Shown here one piece after another: positions 15,788 through 23,429 of a stretch of DNA of 50,761 nt (position 1 is the first letter of the stretch; each line of letters starts with the position of its first letter). The translations under genes were made by a program, and so were the position numbers. The DNA comes from Acidobacteriota bacterium (lineage in GTDB: Bacteria; Acidobacteriota; Terriglobia; Terriglobales; Acidobacteriaceae), in contig JAKAFB010000016.1 in assembly GCA_021818105.1 (NCBI GenBank), forward strand, positions 1-50,761. Direction: 5' to 3'. The notes under the pieces were generated by a model that worked only from the letters and a program-made list of their open reading frames with translations, searched no databases and had not been told where the DNA came from.

Positions 15788-17242
15788 ATGACGCATCCGG
15801 CTGCTTCCCCGGCACAGAGCCACAAACGCTATTTCTTTGAGAAGTTTGGCATCACCGAGCGGCTGCTTGAGCGCTGCCTGGGCGAGGCGCTCTCCGCCGG
15901 CGGCGATTACGCCGACCTCTACTTCGAGTCCGTCACCGCCACCTCGCTCGGCGTCGACGAGCAGATCGTCAAGTCCGCCAGCCAGGGCACCAGCGCCGGC
16001 TGCGGCGTGCGTGTCATCTCCGGCGAGCGCACCGGCTATGCGTACACTGACAATCTCAGCCCTGAGCGCCTGCTGCACGCTGCACGCACCGCCGCGCTCA
16101 TCGCATCCGGCCCGGCAAAGCAGCCCGTGCAGGGTTTCATCGAAACCCCGGCCGCGAACCTCTATCCCGTCCCGCTTGGCGGCTTTGACCTCGACCTCGC
16201 CGCGCGCCTTGAGCTCATCCTGCGTGCCGATCGCGCCGCCCGAGCCTTTGACCCGCGCATCGTGCAGGTTCGCGCCGGCTACAGCGAAGATCTGCGCCGT
16301 ATCCTCATCGCCGCCTCGGACGGCGCCTTCGCCAGCGACACGCAGCCTTTGTGTCGCCTCAATGTTTACGCCATCGCCCAAGACGGCGCCACCACCACGC
16401 GCGGAGCCGCAGGCGGCGGCGGCCGCGCAGGACTCGAGCAGTTCACCGGCTCCAAGAGCCCCGAGCACCTGGCCCACGAGGCCGCCCGCGGAGCCATCCT
16501 CCAACTCGGCGCCGTGCCCGCGCCCGCAGGCGAAATGCAGGTCGTCCTCGGCCCCGGCTGGCCCGGCATCCTGCTCCATGAGGCCGTCGGCCACGGCCTC
16601 GAGGCCGACTTCAACCGCAAGGGGACCTCGGCCTTCGTCGGCCTCATCGGTCAGTCCGTCGCCAGTTCCAAAGTCACCGTAGTAGACAACGGCACCATGG
16701 CCGGCCGCCGCGGCTCACTCAACGTGGACGACGAAGGCTCCGCCACGCAGGAGACCGTACTCATTGAAAACGGCATTCTGCGCGGCTACCTTACTGACAA
16801 GCTCTCCGCACGCCTCACCGGCGCCGCCAACACCGGCTCCGGCCGCCGCGAGAGCTATCAGTGCATTCCCATGCCGCGCATGACCAATACCTACATGCTC
16901 AACGGCGACGACTCGCCCGAGGACATCCTGCGCTCCGTCAAGCGCGGCCTTTACGCCGTCAACTTCGGCGGCGGACAGGTGGACATCACCAACGGAAAGT
17001 TCGTCTTCTCCGCTTCAGAGGCCTACCTCATCGAAGACGGCAAAATCACCGCGCCCGTCCGTGACGCCACGCTCATCGGCAATGGCCCCGAGGCGCTGAA
17101 ATACGTCTCCATGGTAGGCAACGACCTCCGGCTCGACGAAGGCATCGGCACCTGCGGCAAGGACGGACAGAGCGTCCCCGTCGGCGTCGGCATGCCCACC
17201 ATCAAGCTGGACAAGATGACCGTCGGCGGCACCGGGCGCTAG
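15788..17242 (+). CDS. tldD: Metalloprotease TldD
   Basis: 484 residues with the TldD zinc motif HEAVGH at 264-269 (in GILLHEAVGHGLEADF) and a conserved late cysteine in GIGTCGKDGQ. Other family landmarks are GDYADLYFES, VRVISGERTGYAYTDN, NVDDEGSATQETVLIENG and NFGGGQVDITNGKFVF. TldD pairs with TldE to form a heterodimeric protease that degrades unfolded peptides and, in other bacteria, matures microcins or antitoxins. The tldE partner lies 1.03 kb downstream, separated by an opposing Sel1 gene. GGAG sits 5 nt before the ATG. Length and motifs are complete. Confidence 0.95.
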   Translation: MTHPAASPAQSHKRYFFEKFGITERLLERCLGEALSAGGDYADLYFESVTATSLGVDEQIVKSASQGTSAGCGVRVISGERTGYAYTDNLSPERLLHAARTAALIASGPAKQPVQGFIETPAANLYPVPLGGFDLDLAARLELILRADRAARAFDPRIVQVRAGYSEDLRRILIAASDGAFASDTQPLCRLNVYAIAQDGATTTRGAAGGGGRAGLEQFTGSKSPEHLAHEAARGAILQLGAVPAPAGEMQVVLGPGWPGILLHEAVGHGLEADFNRKGTSAFVGLIGQSVASSKVTVVDNGTMAGRRGSLNVDDEGSATQETVLIENGILRGYLTDKLSARLTGAANTGSGRRESYQCIPMPRMTNTYMLNGDDSPEDILRSVKRGLYAVNFGGGQVDITNGKFVFSASEAYLIEDGKITAPVRDATLIGNGPEALKYVSMVGNDLRLDEGIGTCGKDGQSVPVGVGMPTIKLDKMTVGGTGR

Positions 17243-17263
17243 GCTCACTCGCTTCCAGCGACG

Positions 17264-18145
17264 CTACTTCTTGCGCGCCGCCAGCCACTTGCTCACGCGC
17301 TGCTGTTCGGCAAAGAGCTGTGCCGGCGTCAGCCGCGCACCCACTTTGTCCCGCGCGCTGATGGCCTGCTGCTGGTGTGCGCCGTCCCACGTGCTGGCCG
17401 CCAGCGCCAGCCAGTAGTAGGCCTCCGCAAGATCGCGCGGTACGCCATCGCCCGACACATACATCGATCCCAGGTTGTACTGCGCGCGCGGCACTCCCTG
17501 GTCTGCAGCCTTGTTGTACCACTTCGCGGCCTCGGCATAGTTGCGTTCCACGCCCTGGCCGTTGTCATACAGCAGTGCCAGATTGAACTGCGCTGAGGCA
17601 TTGCCCGCCGTCGCAGCCAGCCGATACAGGTCCACGGCCTGCACGTAGTCCTGCGGCACGCCCAGTCCGCGCTCGTAGAGCGTGCCCAGGTTGTACTCCG
17701 CCTCGGCGTTGTTCTGTAGCGCGGCCTTCCGATACCACTCCGCCGCCTGCATATAGTTTTGTGGCACGCCTTCGCCGTGATCGTACAGCGCGCCTAGGTG
17801 CAGTTGCGCAGCTGCGAGCCCCTGGTTCGCCGCCTTCAGGTACAGCCCTGCCGCCTGCGTGTCGCTCTGCTTCACGCCTTGCCCCGTATGAAATAGCACG
17901 CCCAGTTCGTACTGCGCCTGCGCGTTGCCTTGATCGGCCGCCTTCTGGAACCACTCCGCAGCCTGCGAGGAATCCTGCGCCACGCCCTTGCCTTCCAGAT
18001 ACGCCTGCCCCACAAGGAACTGCGCCTGTGCGTCACCCGCCGTCGCCTTGCCCAGCAGCGTGGGGTCTATTTTTCTAATCTGCGCGCCAGCCGCAGCCAG
18101 CGTGACCACAAAGCCAACCACGATAAGCAACCGCTTACCCTGCAT
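17264..18145 (-). CDS. Secreted Sel1-repeat protein
   Basis: 293 residues from ATG 18145, which has AGAGG about 10 nt upstream and begins a good signal peptide (KRLLIVVGFVVTLAAAGA). Starts at 18178 or 18199 are possible but spoil the signal peptide. Six Sel1-like (SLR) repeats of 36 residues follow, each with the pattern AQ-x-x-LG-x-x-Y-x-x-G-x-GV, for example AQYNLGSMYVSGDGV. Sel1 solenoids mediate protein-protein contacts, here presumably in the periplasm. The gene lies between tldD and tldE on the opposite strand, 21 bp from the tldD stop and divergent from tldE. Confidence 0.88.
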   Translation of the reverse strand: MQGKRLLIVVGFVVTLAAAGAQIRKIDPTLLGKATAGDAQAQFLVGQAYLEGKGVAQDSSQAAEWFQKAADQGNAQAQYELGVLFHTGQGVKQSDTQAAGLYLKAANQGLAAAQLHLGALYDHGEGVPQNYMQAAEWYRKAALQNNAEAEYNLGTLYERGLGVPQDYVQAVDLYRLAATAGNASAQFNLALLYDNGQGVERNYAEAAKWYNKAADQGVPRAQYNLGSMYVSGDGVPRDLAEAYYWLALAASTWDGAHQQQAISARDKVGARLTPAQLFAEQQRVSKWLAARKK

Positions 18146-18272
18146 CTTCACTGCACCTCTGCCAATCATCCTCACCATAACAAACCGGCCCCGCCGCACG
18201 ATGTGACGCAGAGCGACTTACGCCGCCTCCGTGCGGGTGCAGGCAAGCCTCGCAGTTTGTTACTGTGGACCC

Positions 18273-19670
18273 ATGCCTGAAGCCACTACCCAGCCCGGTT
18301 CTGCCGTACTCAACCTCGAATCCCTCGCTGCCGATGTGGTGGCCCGCGCCATGAAGGCCGGCGCCAGCGACGCCGAGGCCGTTGTACGCGAGGGCGACGA
18401 GTTCAGCGTGAACGTTCGCATGGGGCAGGTGGAGACACTCAAGGAGTCCGGCTCCCGGGGCCTTGGCCTGCGGGTGTTTCTTGGCAAGCGGTCGGCGTCG
18501 GCCTCCACCAGCGACCTTACGGAAGACGGCATCCGCCAGCTCATCGACGGCGCAATGGCGCTCGTCAAAGTCACAGAAGAAGACCCATTCACCGGCCTGC
18601 CCGAGACGGATGAGTTTGGCGCCGTCGAGGGCGACCTGCACCTCTACTTCGACGATGTCTTCTCGCTTCCTGCCGCGGAGCGCATCGAGTGGGCCCGCCG
18701 AGCAGAAGCCGCCGCGCTCGCCGTAGATCCGCGCATCACCAACTCCGACGGTGGCAGCTTTGACGCCGCAACCGGCCGCAAGGTGCTGGCCAACTCACGC
18801 GGCTTCGTCGGCGGCTACCGCACCAGCTACGTAGGCGTCTCCGCCGCTCCACTGGCCAAGGACGCCAACGGCCAGATGCAGCGTGACGGCTGGTGGTCCA
18901 GCGCCCGGTGCTTCGCGCACCTCGAATCCCCAGAGGCTGTCGGGGCGGAAGCCGCACGCCGCACCCTGCGCCGCCTCGGGGCGCGTCGCGTGTCCACGCA
19001 GCGCGTGCCCATCGTTTTCGCGCCGGAGGTCGCTCGCTCACTCATAGGCTCGATCTTCGAGGCCGCCTCGGGCGACGCCATCTGGCGCCATGCCTCGTTT
19101 CTCGCCGGGAAGCTCGGCGCGCAAATCGCCACACCCAGCCTCACCATCATCGACGACAATCTGATGCTGTTGCCCTCCGGCGCCGGCGGCTTCGGCACCT
19201 CACCCTTTGATGGTGAAGGCCTGCCCTCGCGCCGCACCGTCGTCGTGGAGAACGGTGTGCTGCGCAACTACCTGCTGAACACCTACACGGCGCGCAAGCT
19301 GGGCATGCAGTCCACGCACAACGCCTCGCGCGGCCTTGCAGGCACGCCGGGCATCGGCTGCGGCAACCTCTATCTGGAGCCCGGCAAGCTCAGCCCCGAC
19401 GAAATCATCGCCGCAGTTCCCGCGGGCCTCTACGTCACCAGCCTCATGGGCTTCGGCGTCAACGTTGTCACCGGCGACTATTCGCGCGGCGCCACCGGCC
19501 TGTGGATTGAGAACGGCCAGTTCACCCATGCCGTCGAAGAGATCACCATCGCGGGCAACCTCGCCGAGATGCTCCAGAATGTGACCGCCATCGGCAACGA
19601 CCTCGTCTTTCGCAGCGCGGTGGCCTCGCCCACTATCCGCATCGACGGCATGACCATCGCGGGAGCCTGA
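18273..19670 (+). CDS. tldE: TldE/PmbA family protein
   Basis: 465 residues from ATG 18273 (the frame opens at 18231). It is the non-catalytic partner of TldD: same fold, no HExxxH motif. Landmarks: GASDAEAVVREGDEF, GSRGLGLRVFLGKRSASAST, TEDGIRQLIDGAM, IDDNLMLLPSGAGGFGTSPF, GEGLPSRRTVVVENGVL and a GVNVVTGDYSRGATGLWIEN stretch near the end. Together with tldD it should form the TldDE protease. It is followed after 12 bp by the UvrC-like gene, so the two may share a transcript. Confidence 0.93.
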   Translation: MPEATTQPGSAVLNLESLAADVVARAMKAGASDAEAVVREGDEFSVNVRMGQVETLKESGSRGLGLRVFLGKRSASASTSDLTEDGIRQLIDGAMALVKVTEEDPFTGLPETDEFGAVEGDLHLYFDDVFSLPAAERIEWARRAEAAALAVDPRITNSDGGSFDAATGRKVLANSRGFVGGYRTSYVGVSAAPLAKDANGQMQRDGWWSSARCFAHLESPEAVGAEAARRTLRRLGARRVSTQRVPIVFAPEVARSLIGSIFEAASGDAIWRHASFLAGKLGAQIATPSLTIIDDNLMLLPSGAGGFGTSPFDGEGLPSRRTVVVENGVLRNYLLNTYTARKLGMQSTHNASRGLAGTPGIGCGNLYLEPGKLSPDEIIAAVPAGLYVTSLMGFGVNVVTGDYSRGATGLWIENGQFTHAVEEITIAGNLAEMLQNVTAIGNDLVFRSAVASPTIRIDGMTIAGA

Positions 19671-19682
19671 GGCAGTGCGCTC

Positions 19683-20999
19683 ATGACGCAGCCGATGCAA
19701 TCCATTCCCTTTGCCCCAGCCGACCCGAGGGCGGCGCTGAGCCAGTTGCCCGCCAGCCCTGCGGTCTTCGCGCTCTATGGCGCAGAGGCGCATCTCGAGC
19801 CCTACATCGGCCACACGCCCAACCTACGCTCGCGGCTGGAGCGGCTCCTGCAGCCCTCGCCAATACATCCACGCCGCCTCCAGCTCGCAGGCCGCGTGCG
19901 CCGCATCGACTATCAGCTCACCGGCTCGGAGTTCGAGTCGCTGCTCACGCAGTTTTCTCTTTTGGAAGATGTCTATGGCGCCAAGGCCTTGGAGCGCATG
20001 CACCTGCGCGCGCCGGCCTTCGTGCGCTTTCTGGGCAGCAACGCGTATCCGCGTCTGACCGTCACGCACCGGCCCAGCCAGCGTGAAGCCGACTGGGCCT
20101 ACGGGCCATTCCCCTCGCGCGCCGCCGCCGAGCGTTACGTGGATGAGGCACTCAAGCTCTTCCTGCTGCGCCGTTGTACCGATGACCTGCACCCTGACCC
20201 GAGCCACCCCGGCTGTGTCTACTCTGAGATGAAGATGTGCCTCGCGCCCTGCTACAAGGGCTGCACGGACGCGCGTTATGTAGAGGAAGCTGCCGCAGTC
20301 GAAGCCTTTCTGGCCACACGCGGCGAGAGCCGCCTGGTGCAACTGCGCAGCCAGCGCGACGAGGCCTCAGCCAATCTCGAATTTGAAGCCGCCGCAGCCC
20401 TCCATGCGCAGGTGCAGCGCGTGGAAGGCGTCCGCGCTCTGGCGCCCGAGCTTGTCCGCCCCTTGAGCCAACTCCGTGCCGTCATCCTGCAGGCCTCGGC
20501 CAATCCGGACGAGGTTGCCGTCTTTCTCTTCGAGCACGGCCGCCTGCGCGGGCCAATTGGTTTCTCCACCGTTGGTATGCGCATCCAGAATGAGCAGTCC
20601 GGCTCCAGTTCGCTCTTTGCGCATCCCGTCGCGGTTCAGCCTATTCCTGAAGCGCCAGGCCCAGAGGCCGCGCCGCACGCTGCGCCTGAAGCGCCCGCCA
20701 AACTCGCGCGCGGCATCCTCGAAAGCCGCATGGAAACCGTACTCGCGGCCCTCAGCGAATCGCACGAGGCGCCATCCGCGACGCTGCGGCAGGGGCATCT
20801 GGCCCTGCTCAAGCGCTGGTACTACCGGCCGGAGGCGCGCCGCCCCGGCGAGATCTTTTTCCCGGACGCTGAGAACCACTGGCCCGTGAAGGCGCTCCTG
20901 CGTGGCATTGGACGCGTTGCGGCAAAGGCGTTGGGCGTGGCGGCCGAGAAGCAGTCCACGGCTGTTACACTGTCCGGGCAGGGAAACGCCCCCGCATGA
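19683..20999 (+). CDS. UvrC-like protein lacking the C-terminal nuclease domain
   Basis: 438 residues, against about 600 for UvrC. Visible: an N-terminal GIY-YIG-like region (VFALYG, then PYIGHTPNLRSRL at 40-52), the UvrC cysteine cluster (C165, C178, C186, C190, C194 in GCVYSEMKMCLAPCYKGC) and a UVR helical hairpin (about 213-245). Missing: the RNase H-like nuclease and HhH domains. The GIY-YIG catalytic Glu position appears to be Gln90 (SLLTQFSLL). So both incision sites seem absent or altered, and it is unlikely to act as a standard excision nuclease. It overlaps rpe by 4 nt (ATGA). A true uvrC would have to lie elsewhere. Confidence 0.8.
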   Translation: MTQPMQSIPFAPADPRAALSQLPASPAVFALYGAEAHLEPYIGHTPNLRSRLERLLQPSPIHPRRLQLAGRVRRIDYQLTGSEFESLLTQFSLLEDVYGAKALERMHLRAPAFVRFLGSNAYPRLTVTHRPSQREADWAYGPFPSRAAAERYVDEALKLFLLRRCTDDLHPDPSHPGCVYSEMKMCLAPCYKGCTDARYVEEAAAVEAFLATRGESRLVQLRSQRDEASANLEFEAAAALHAQVQRVEGVRALAPELVRPLSQLRAVILQASANPDEVAVFLFEHGRLRGPIGFSTVGMRIQNEQSGSSSLFAHPVAVQPIPEAPGPEAAPHAAPEAPAKLARGILESRMETVLAALSESHEAPSATLRQGHLALLKRWYYRPEARRPGEIFFPDAENHWPVKALLRGIGRVAAKALGVAAEKQSTAVTLSGQGNAPA

Positions 21000-21682
21000 T
21001 GCCCATGGTTGAGCTGCTGCCCTCCATTCTTTCCGCCGATTTTGCCCGACTGGCCGATGAAGTTGCCGCGGCCGAGCGAGGCGGTGGCACCGTCATCCAC
21101 GTGGATGTGATGGACGGCCATTTCGTGCCCAACATCACCCTCGGGCCGCCTGTGGTGAAGAGTCTGCGCAAGGCGACAACGCTGCCCCTCGACTGCCACC
21201 TGATGATCGAGAATCCGGACGAGTACATTCCCGCGTTCGCCGAGGCGGGAGCCAACTGGGTGAGCGTCCACTATGAGGCCTGCCGCCATCTGCATCGCTC
21301 CCTGGAACTGATTGCCCATCACGGAATGAAGCCCGGCGTCGTGCTGAATCCGGCCACGCGCGTCAACCTGCTTACCGACATTCTGCCCATGGTGCACCAC
21401 GTGCTCGTCATGAGCGTGAATCCCGGCTTCGGCGGGCAGCAGTTCATCCCGTTTTCGCTGGACAAAATCAGGCGGCTGGTGGAATTGCGGAAAGAATTGG
21501 GGCTGGGATTTAGAATTGAAGTGGATGGCGGGGTGGCTCACGACACAATCGCCGCCATCGTCCAAGCTGGTGCGGACCTGTTGGTGGCCGGCAATGCTGT
21601 TTTTGGCGGAGGCCATCCTGAGCGGGATGTGCGTGCTTTGCTGATGACTGCCCGCGAGGCCGCCGGTGAGCCGGTTCAGTAG
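20996..21682 (+). CDS. rpe: Ribulose-phosphate 3-epimerase
   Basis: A 228-residue TIM-barrel epimerase interconverting ribulose-5-phosphate and xylulose-5-phosphate in the pentose phosphate pathway. Motifs: LLPSILSADFARLADEV, HVDVMDGHFVPN (catalytic Asp and metal His), DCHLMIENPD, SVNPGFGGQ (phosphate-binding loop) and EVDGGV (second catalytic Asp). The start ATG overlaps the stop of the UvrC-like gene as ATGA; in-frame ATGs at 20999 and 21005 are alternatives. GC skew turns toward G in this gene compared with upstream. Confidence 0.96.
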   Translation: MMPMVELLPSILSADFARLADEVAAAERGGGTVIHVDVMDGHFVPNITLGPPVVKSLRKATTLPLDCHLMIENPDEYIPAFAEAGANWVSVHYEACRHLHRSLELIAHHGMKPGVVLNPATRVNLLTDILPMVHHVLVMSVNPGFGGQQFIPFSLDKIRRLVELRKELGLGFRIEVDGGVAHDTIAAIVQAGADLLVAGNAVFGGGHPERDVRALLMTAREAAGEPVQ

Positions 21683-21740
21683 AATGAGCAAGTGGATGGT
21701 GTGCGGCCTTTCGACGGGCTGCAGGCCGCAATGAGGTGGT

Positions 21741-23243
21741 ATGAACCTGTTGTCAAAGAAGTTAGCAGCCGCTGCACTGGCGGTTCTAGTGTTGGGTGGG
21801 GCTCAGGCCTATGCGCGCGAAAAGCAACCCAAGCACAAGAAGAATCAGGATTTGAGTGCAAATCCTCTGGCCGACGTGAACTCCAAGCAGCCGGATAAAG
21901 TGCTCTTTGACAAGGCCATGGTGGCACTCAAAAAGGGCCGCTATGACGTGGCTCGGCTGACTCTGCAGACCCTGCTGAACACCTATCCCGACTCGGAATA
22001 CCGGATGCGGGCCAAGTTGGCCGTGGGTGACACTTGGTTCAAAGAGGGTGGTGCCGCTGCTTTGACGCAGGCCGAGGCCGAGTACAAGGACTTCATCACC
22101 TTCTTCCCCCAGGCTCCAGAGGCTGCTGAGGCGCAGATGAAGGTGGGCGACATCTACTACCAGCAGATGGAGAAGCCCGACCGCGACTACACCAATGCGC
22201 AGCGTGCCGAGGAAGAGTACCGGAACATGATCAACCAGTTTCCGGATTCTTCGCTGATTCCGCGGGCCAAGCAGAGGCTGCGAGACGTGCAGGAGGTTCT
22301 GGCCGAGCGTGAGACGCAGATCGGCCTCTACTATGCAAGCCGTGAAAATTACCCGGCGTCCATAGCTCGCCTGCAGACCGTAGTGGATACCTATCCGCTG
22401 TACTCCAAGAGCGACCTGGCACTCCTGACCATAGGCGATGCCTATGCCGGTGAGGCGCACGCTGTGGACCTTGCGCGTGGTCTATCGGGTGCCGTGAAAG
22501 AGCGGATGAAGGCGCTGTATCTCGACCGGGCCGCCAAGGCATACGGCCGGGTGATTACTCGCTATCCGATGGCTCCGCACGTGGAAGACGCGCGTGACCG
22601 TCTGATTGCACTGAACAGGCCGATTCCTGAGCCGACACAGGCTGCTATTGCTGAAAGCGATGCTGAGGAGCGCAGCCGCCAGCCTTTGCGCTTCACTGAT
22701 CGCACGCTGGGATTGATTCAGCGTGGCCCCTCCGTGGTGGAGGCTGTGCACGTAGGCGAGCCAAGTTTGGACGATCCCAAACGCACGATTGCGCCAGACA
22801 TCACCAAACAGAACATCGCCTTGTTCAATGAGGCAGTGACCGAAGGGCGCCCTGCGCAGCCGGCAGTGGCAGCCAAGCCGACAGGCATCAACGAGCCGCC
22901 GCGCAGCGATCAGCCCTCCGAAGCGCCGGTTCAGATGGCAGCTCCAGGGGCAGGCAACAGCCTCGGTGTATCCGTGGTGAGTGCTCCGTCTGCCGCGCCT
23001 GCCGGTGCGAACTCCAACGCGGTGCTGAAGCCGGTTGGCCCCACCAATACTACGTTGCCCGCGGCAGAAAAGCCCGCCGAGGCGCCGGAGCAGGTGAACG
23101 ACATCAAGCCTGGATCCGTTCCCACCCAAGGGCAGGCTGTTGCCAGCGGGAAGAAGCCCAAGGCGCCCAAGGCGGACCTCAGCAGCGAGTCTTCCAGCAA
23201 GAAGAAAAAGAAGAAGGGCCTGGGCAAGCTGAACCCCTTCTAG
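21741..23243 (+). CDS. BamD-like TPR outer-membrane assembly protein with extended tail
   Basis: 500 residues. Residues 1-25 form a signal peptide (LAAAALAVLVLGGAQAYA) with no lipobox cysteine, unlike most BamD. Residues about 50-290 contain TPR-like helical repeats of the YfiO/BamD type (FDKAMVALKKGRYDVARLTL, NTYPDSEYRMRAKLAVGD, AEEEYRNMINQFPDSSLIPRA). The last 200 residues are Pro/Ala-rich and end in a lysine run (SSSKKKKKKGLGKLNPF). BamD works with BamA in inserting beta-barrel proteins; that this one does so is inference. GAGG lies 4 nt before the ATG. A strong terminator follows 24 bp after the stop. Confidence 0.83.
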   Translation: MNLLSKKLAAAALAVLVLGGAQAYAREKQPKHKKNQDLSANPLADVNSKQPDKVLFDKAMVALKKGRYDVARLTLQTLLNTYPDSEYRMRAKLAVGDTWFKEGGAAALTQAEAEYKDFITFFPQAPEAAEAQMKVGDIYYQQMEKPDRDYTNAQRAEEEYRNMINQFPDSSLIPRAKQRLRDVQEVLAERETQIGLYYASRENYPASIARLQTVVDTYPLYSKSDLALLTIGDAYAGEAHAVDLARGLSGAVKERMKALYLDRAAKAYGRVITRYPMAPHVEDARDRLIALNRPIPEPTQAAIAESDAEERSRQPLRFTDRTLGLIQRGPSVVEAVHVGEPSLDDPKRTIAPDITKQNIALFNEAVTEGRPAQPAVAAKPTGINEPPRSDQPSEAPVQMAAPGAGNSLGVSVVSAPSAAPAGANSNAVLKPVGPTNTTLPAAEKPAEAPEQVNDIKPGSVPTQGQAVASGKKPKAPKADLSSESSSKKKKKKGLGKLNPF

Positions 23244-23266
23244 GCTCAATCCAGATGGACGCAAGG

Positions 23267-23293
23267 GCCGCACCTTCACCCGGTGCGGCTTTT
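23267..23293 (+). terminator. Rho-independent terminator after the bamD-like gene
   Basis: GCCGCACC, a TTCACCC loop, then GGTGCGGC followed by TTTT. The 8-bp GC-rich stem and T-run fit intrinsic termination and separate this unit from valS. Confidence 0.85.
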
Positions 23294-23429
23294 GCTTTGC
23301 TCCGTGTGTTGCTGGCTGGCGCTGACCTTCGGCGTGCATCTGGTAAAGTGAGGAGTGGCCCTTTTCGCTCAAAACCCTCTTGTTATGGGAGGTTTGAAGC
23401 AAACTCCGGGGCCCGGCTGACAACCCCCA

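Noticed and set aside
23244..23429. Possible replication origin at the skew switch
   Set aside because: No TTATCCACA-type DnaA boxes, AT-rich unwinding element or dnaA gene is seen; only the skew remains as evidence.
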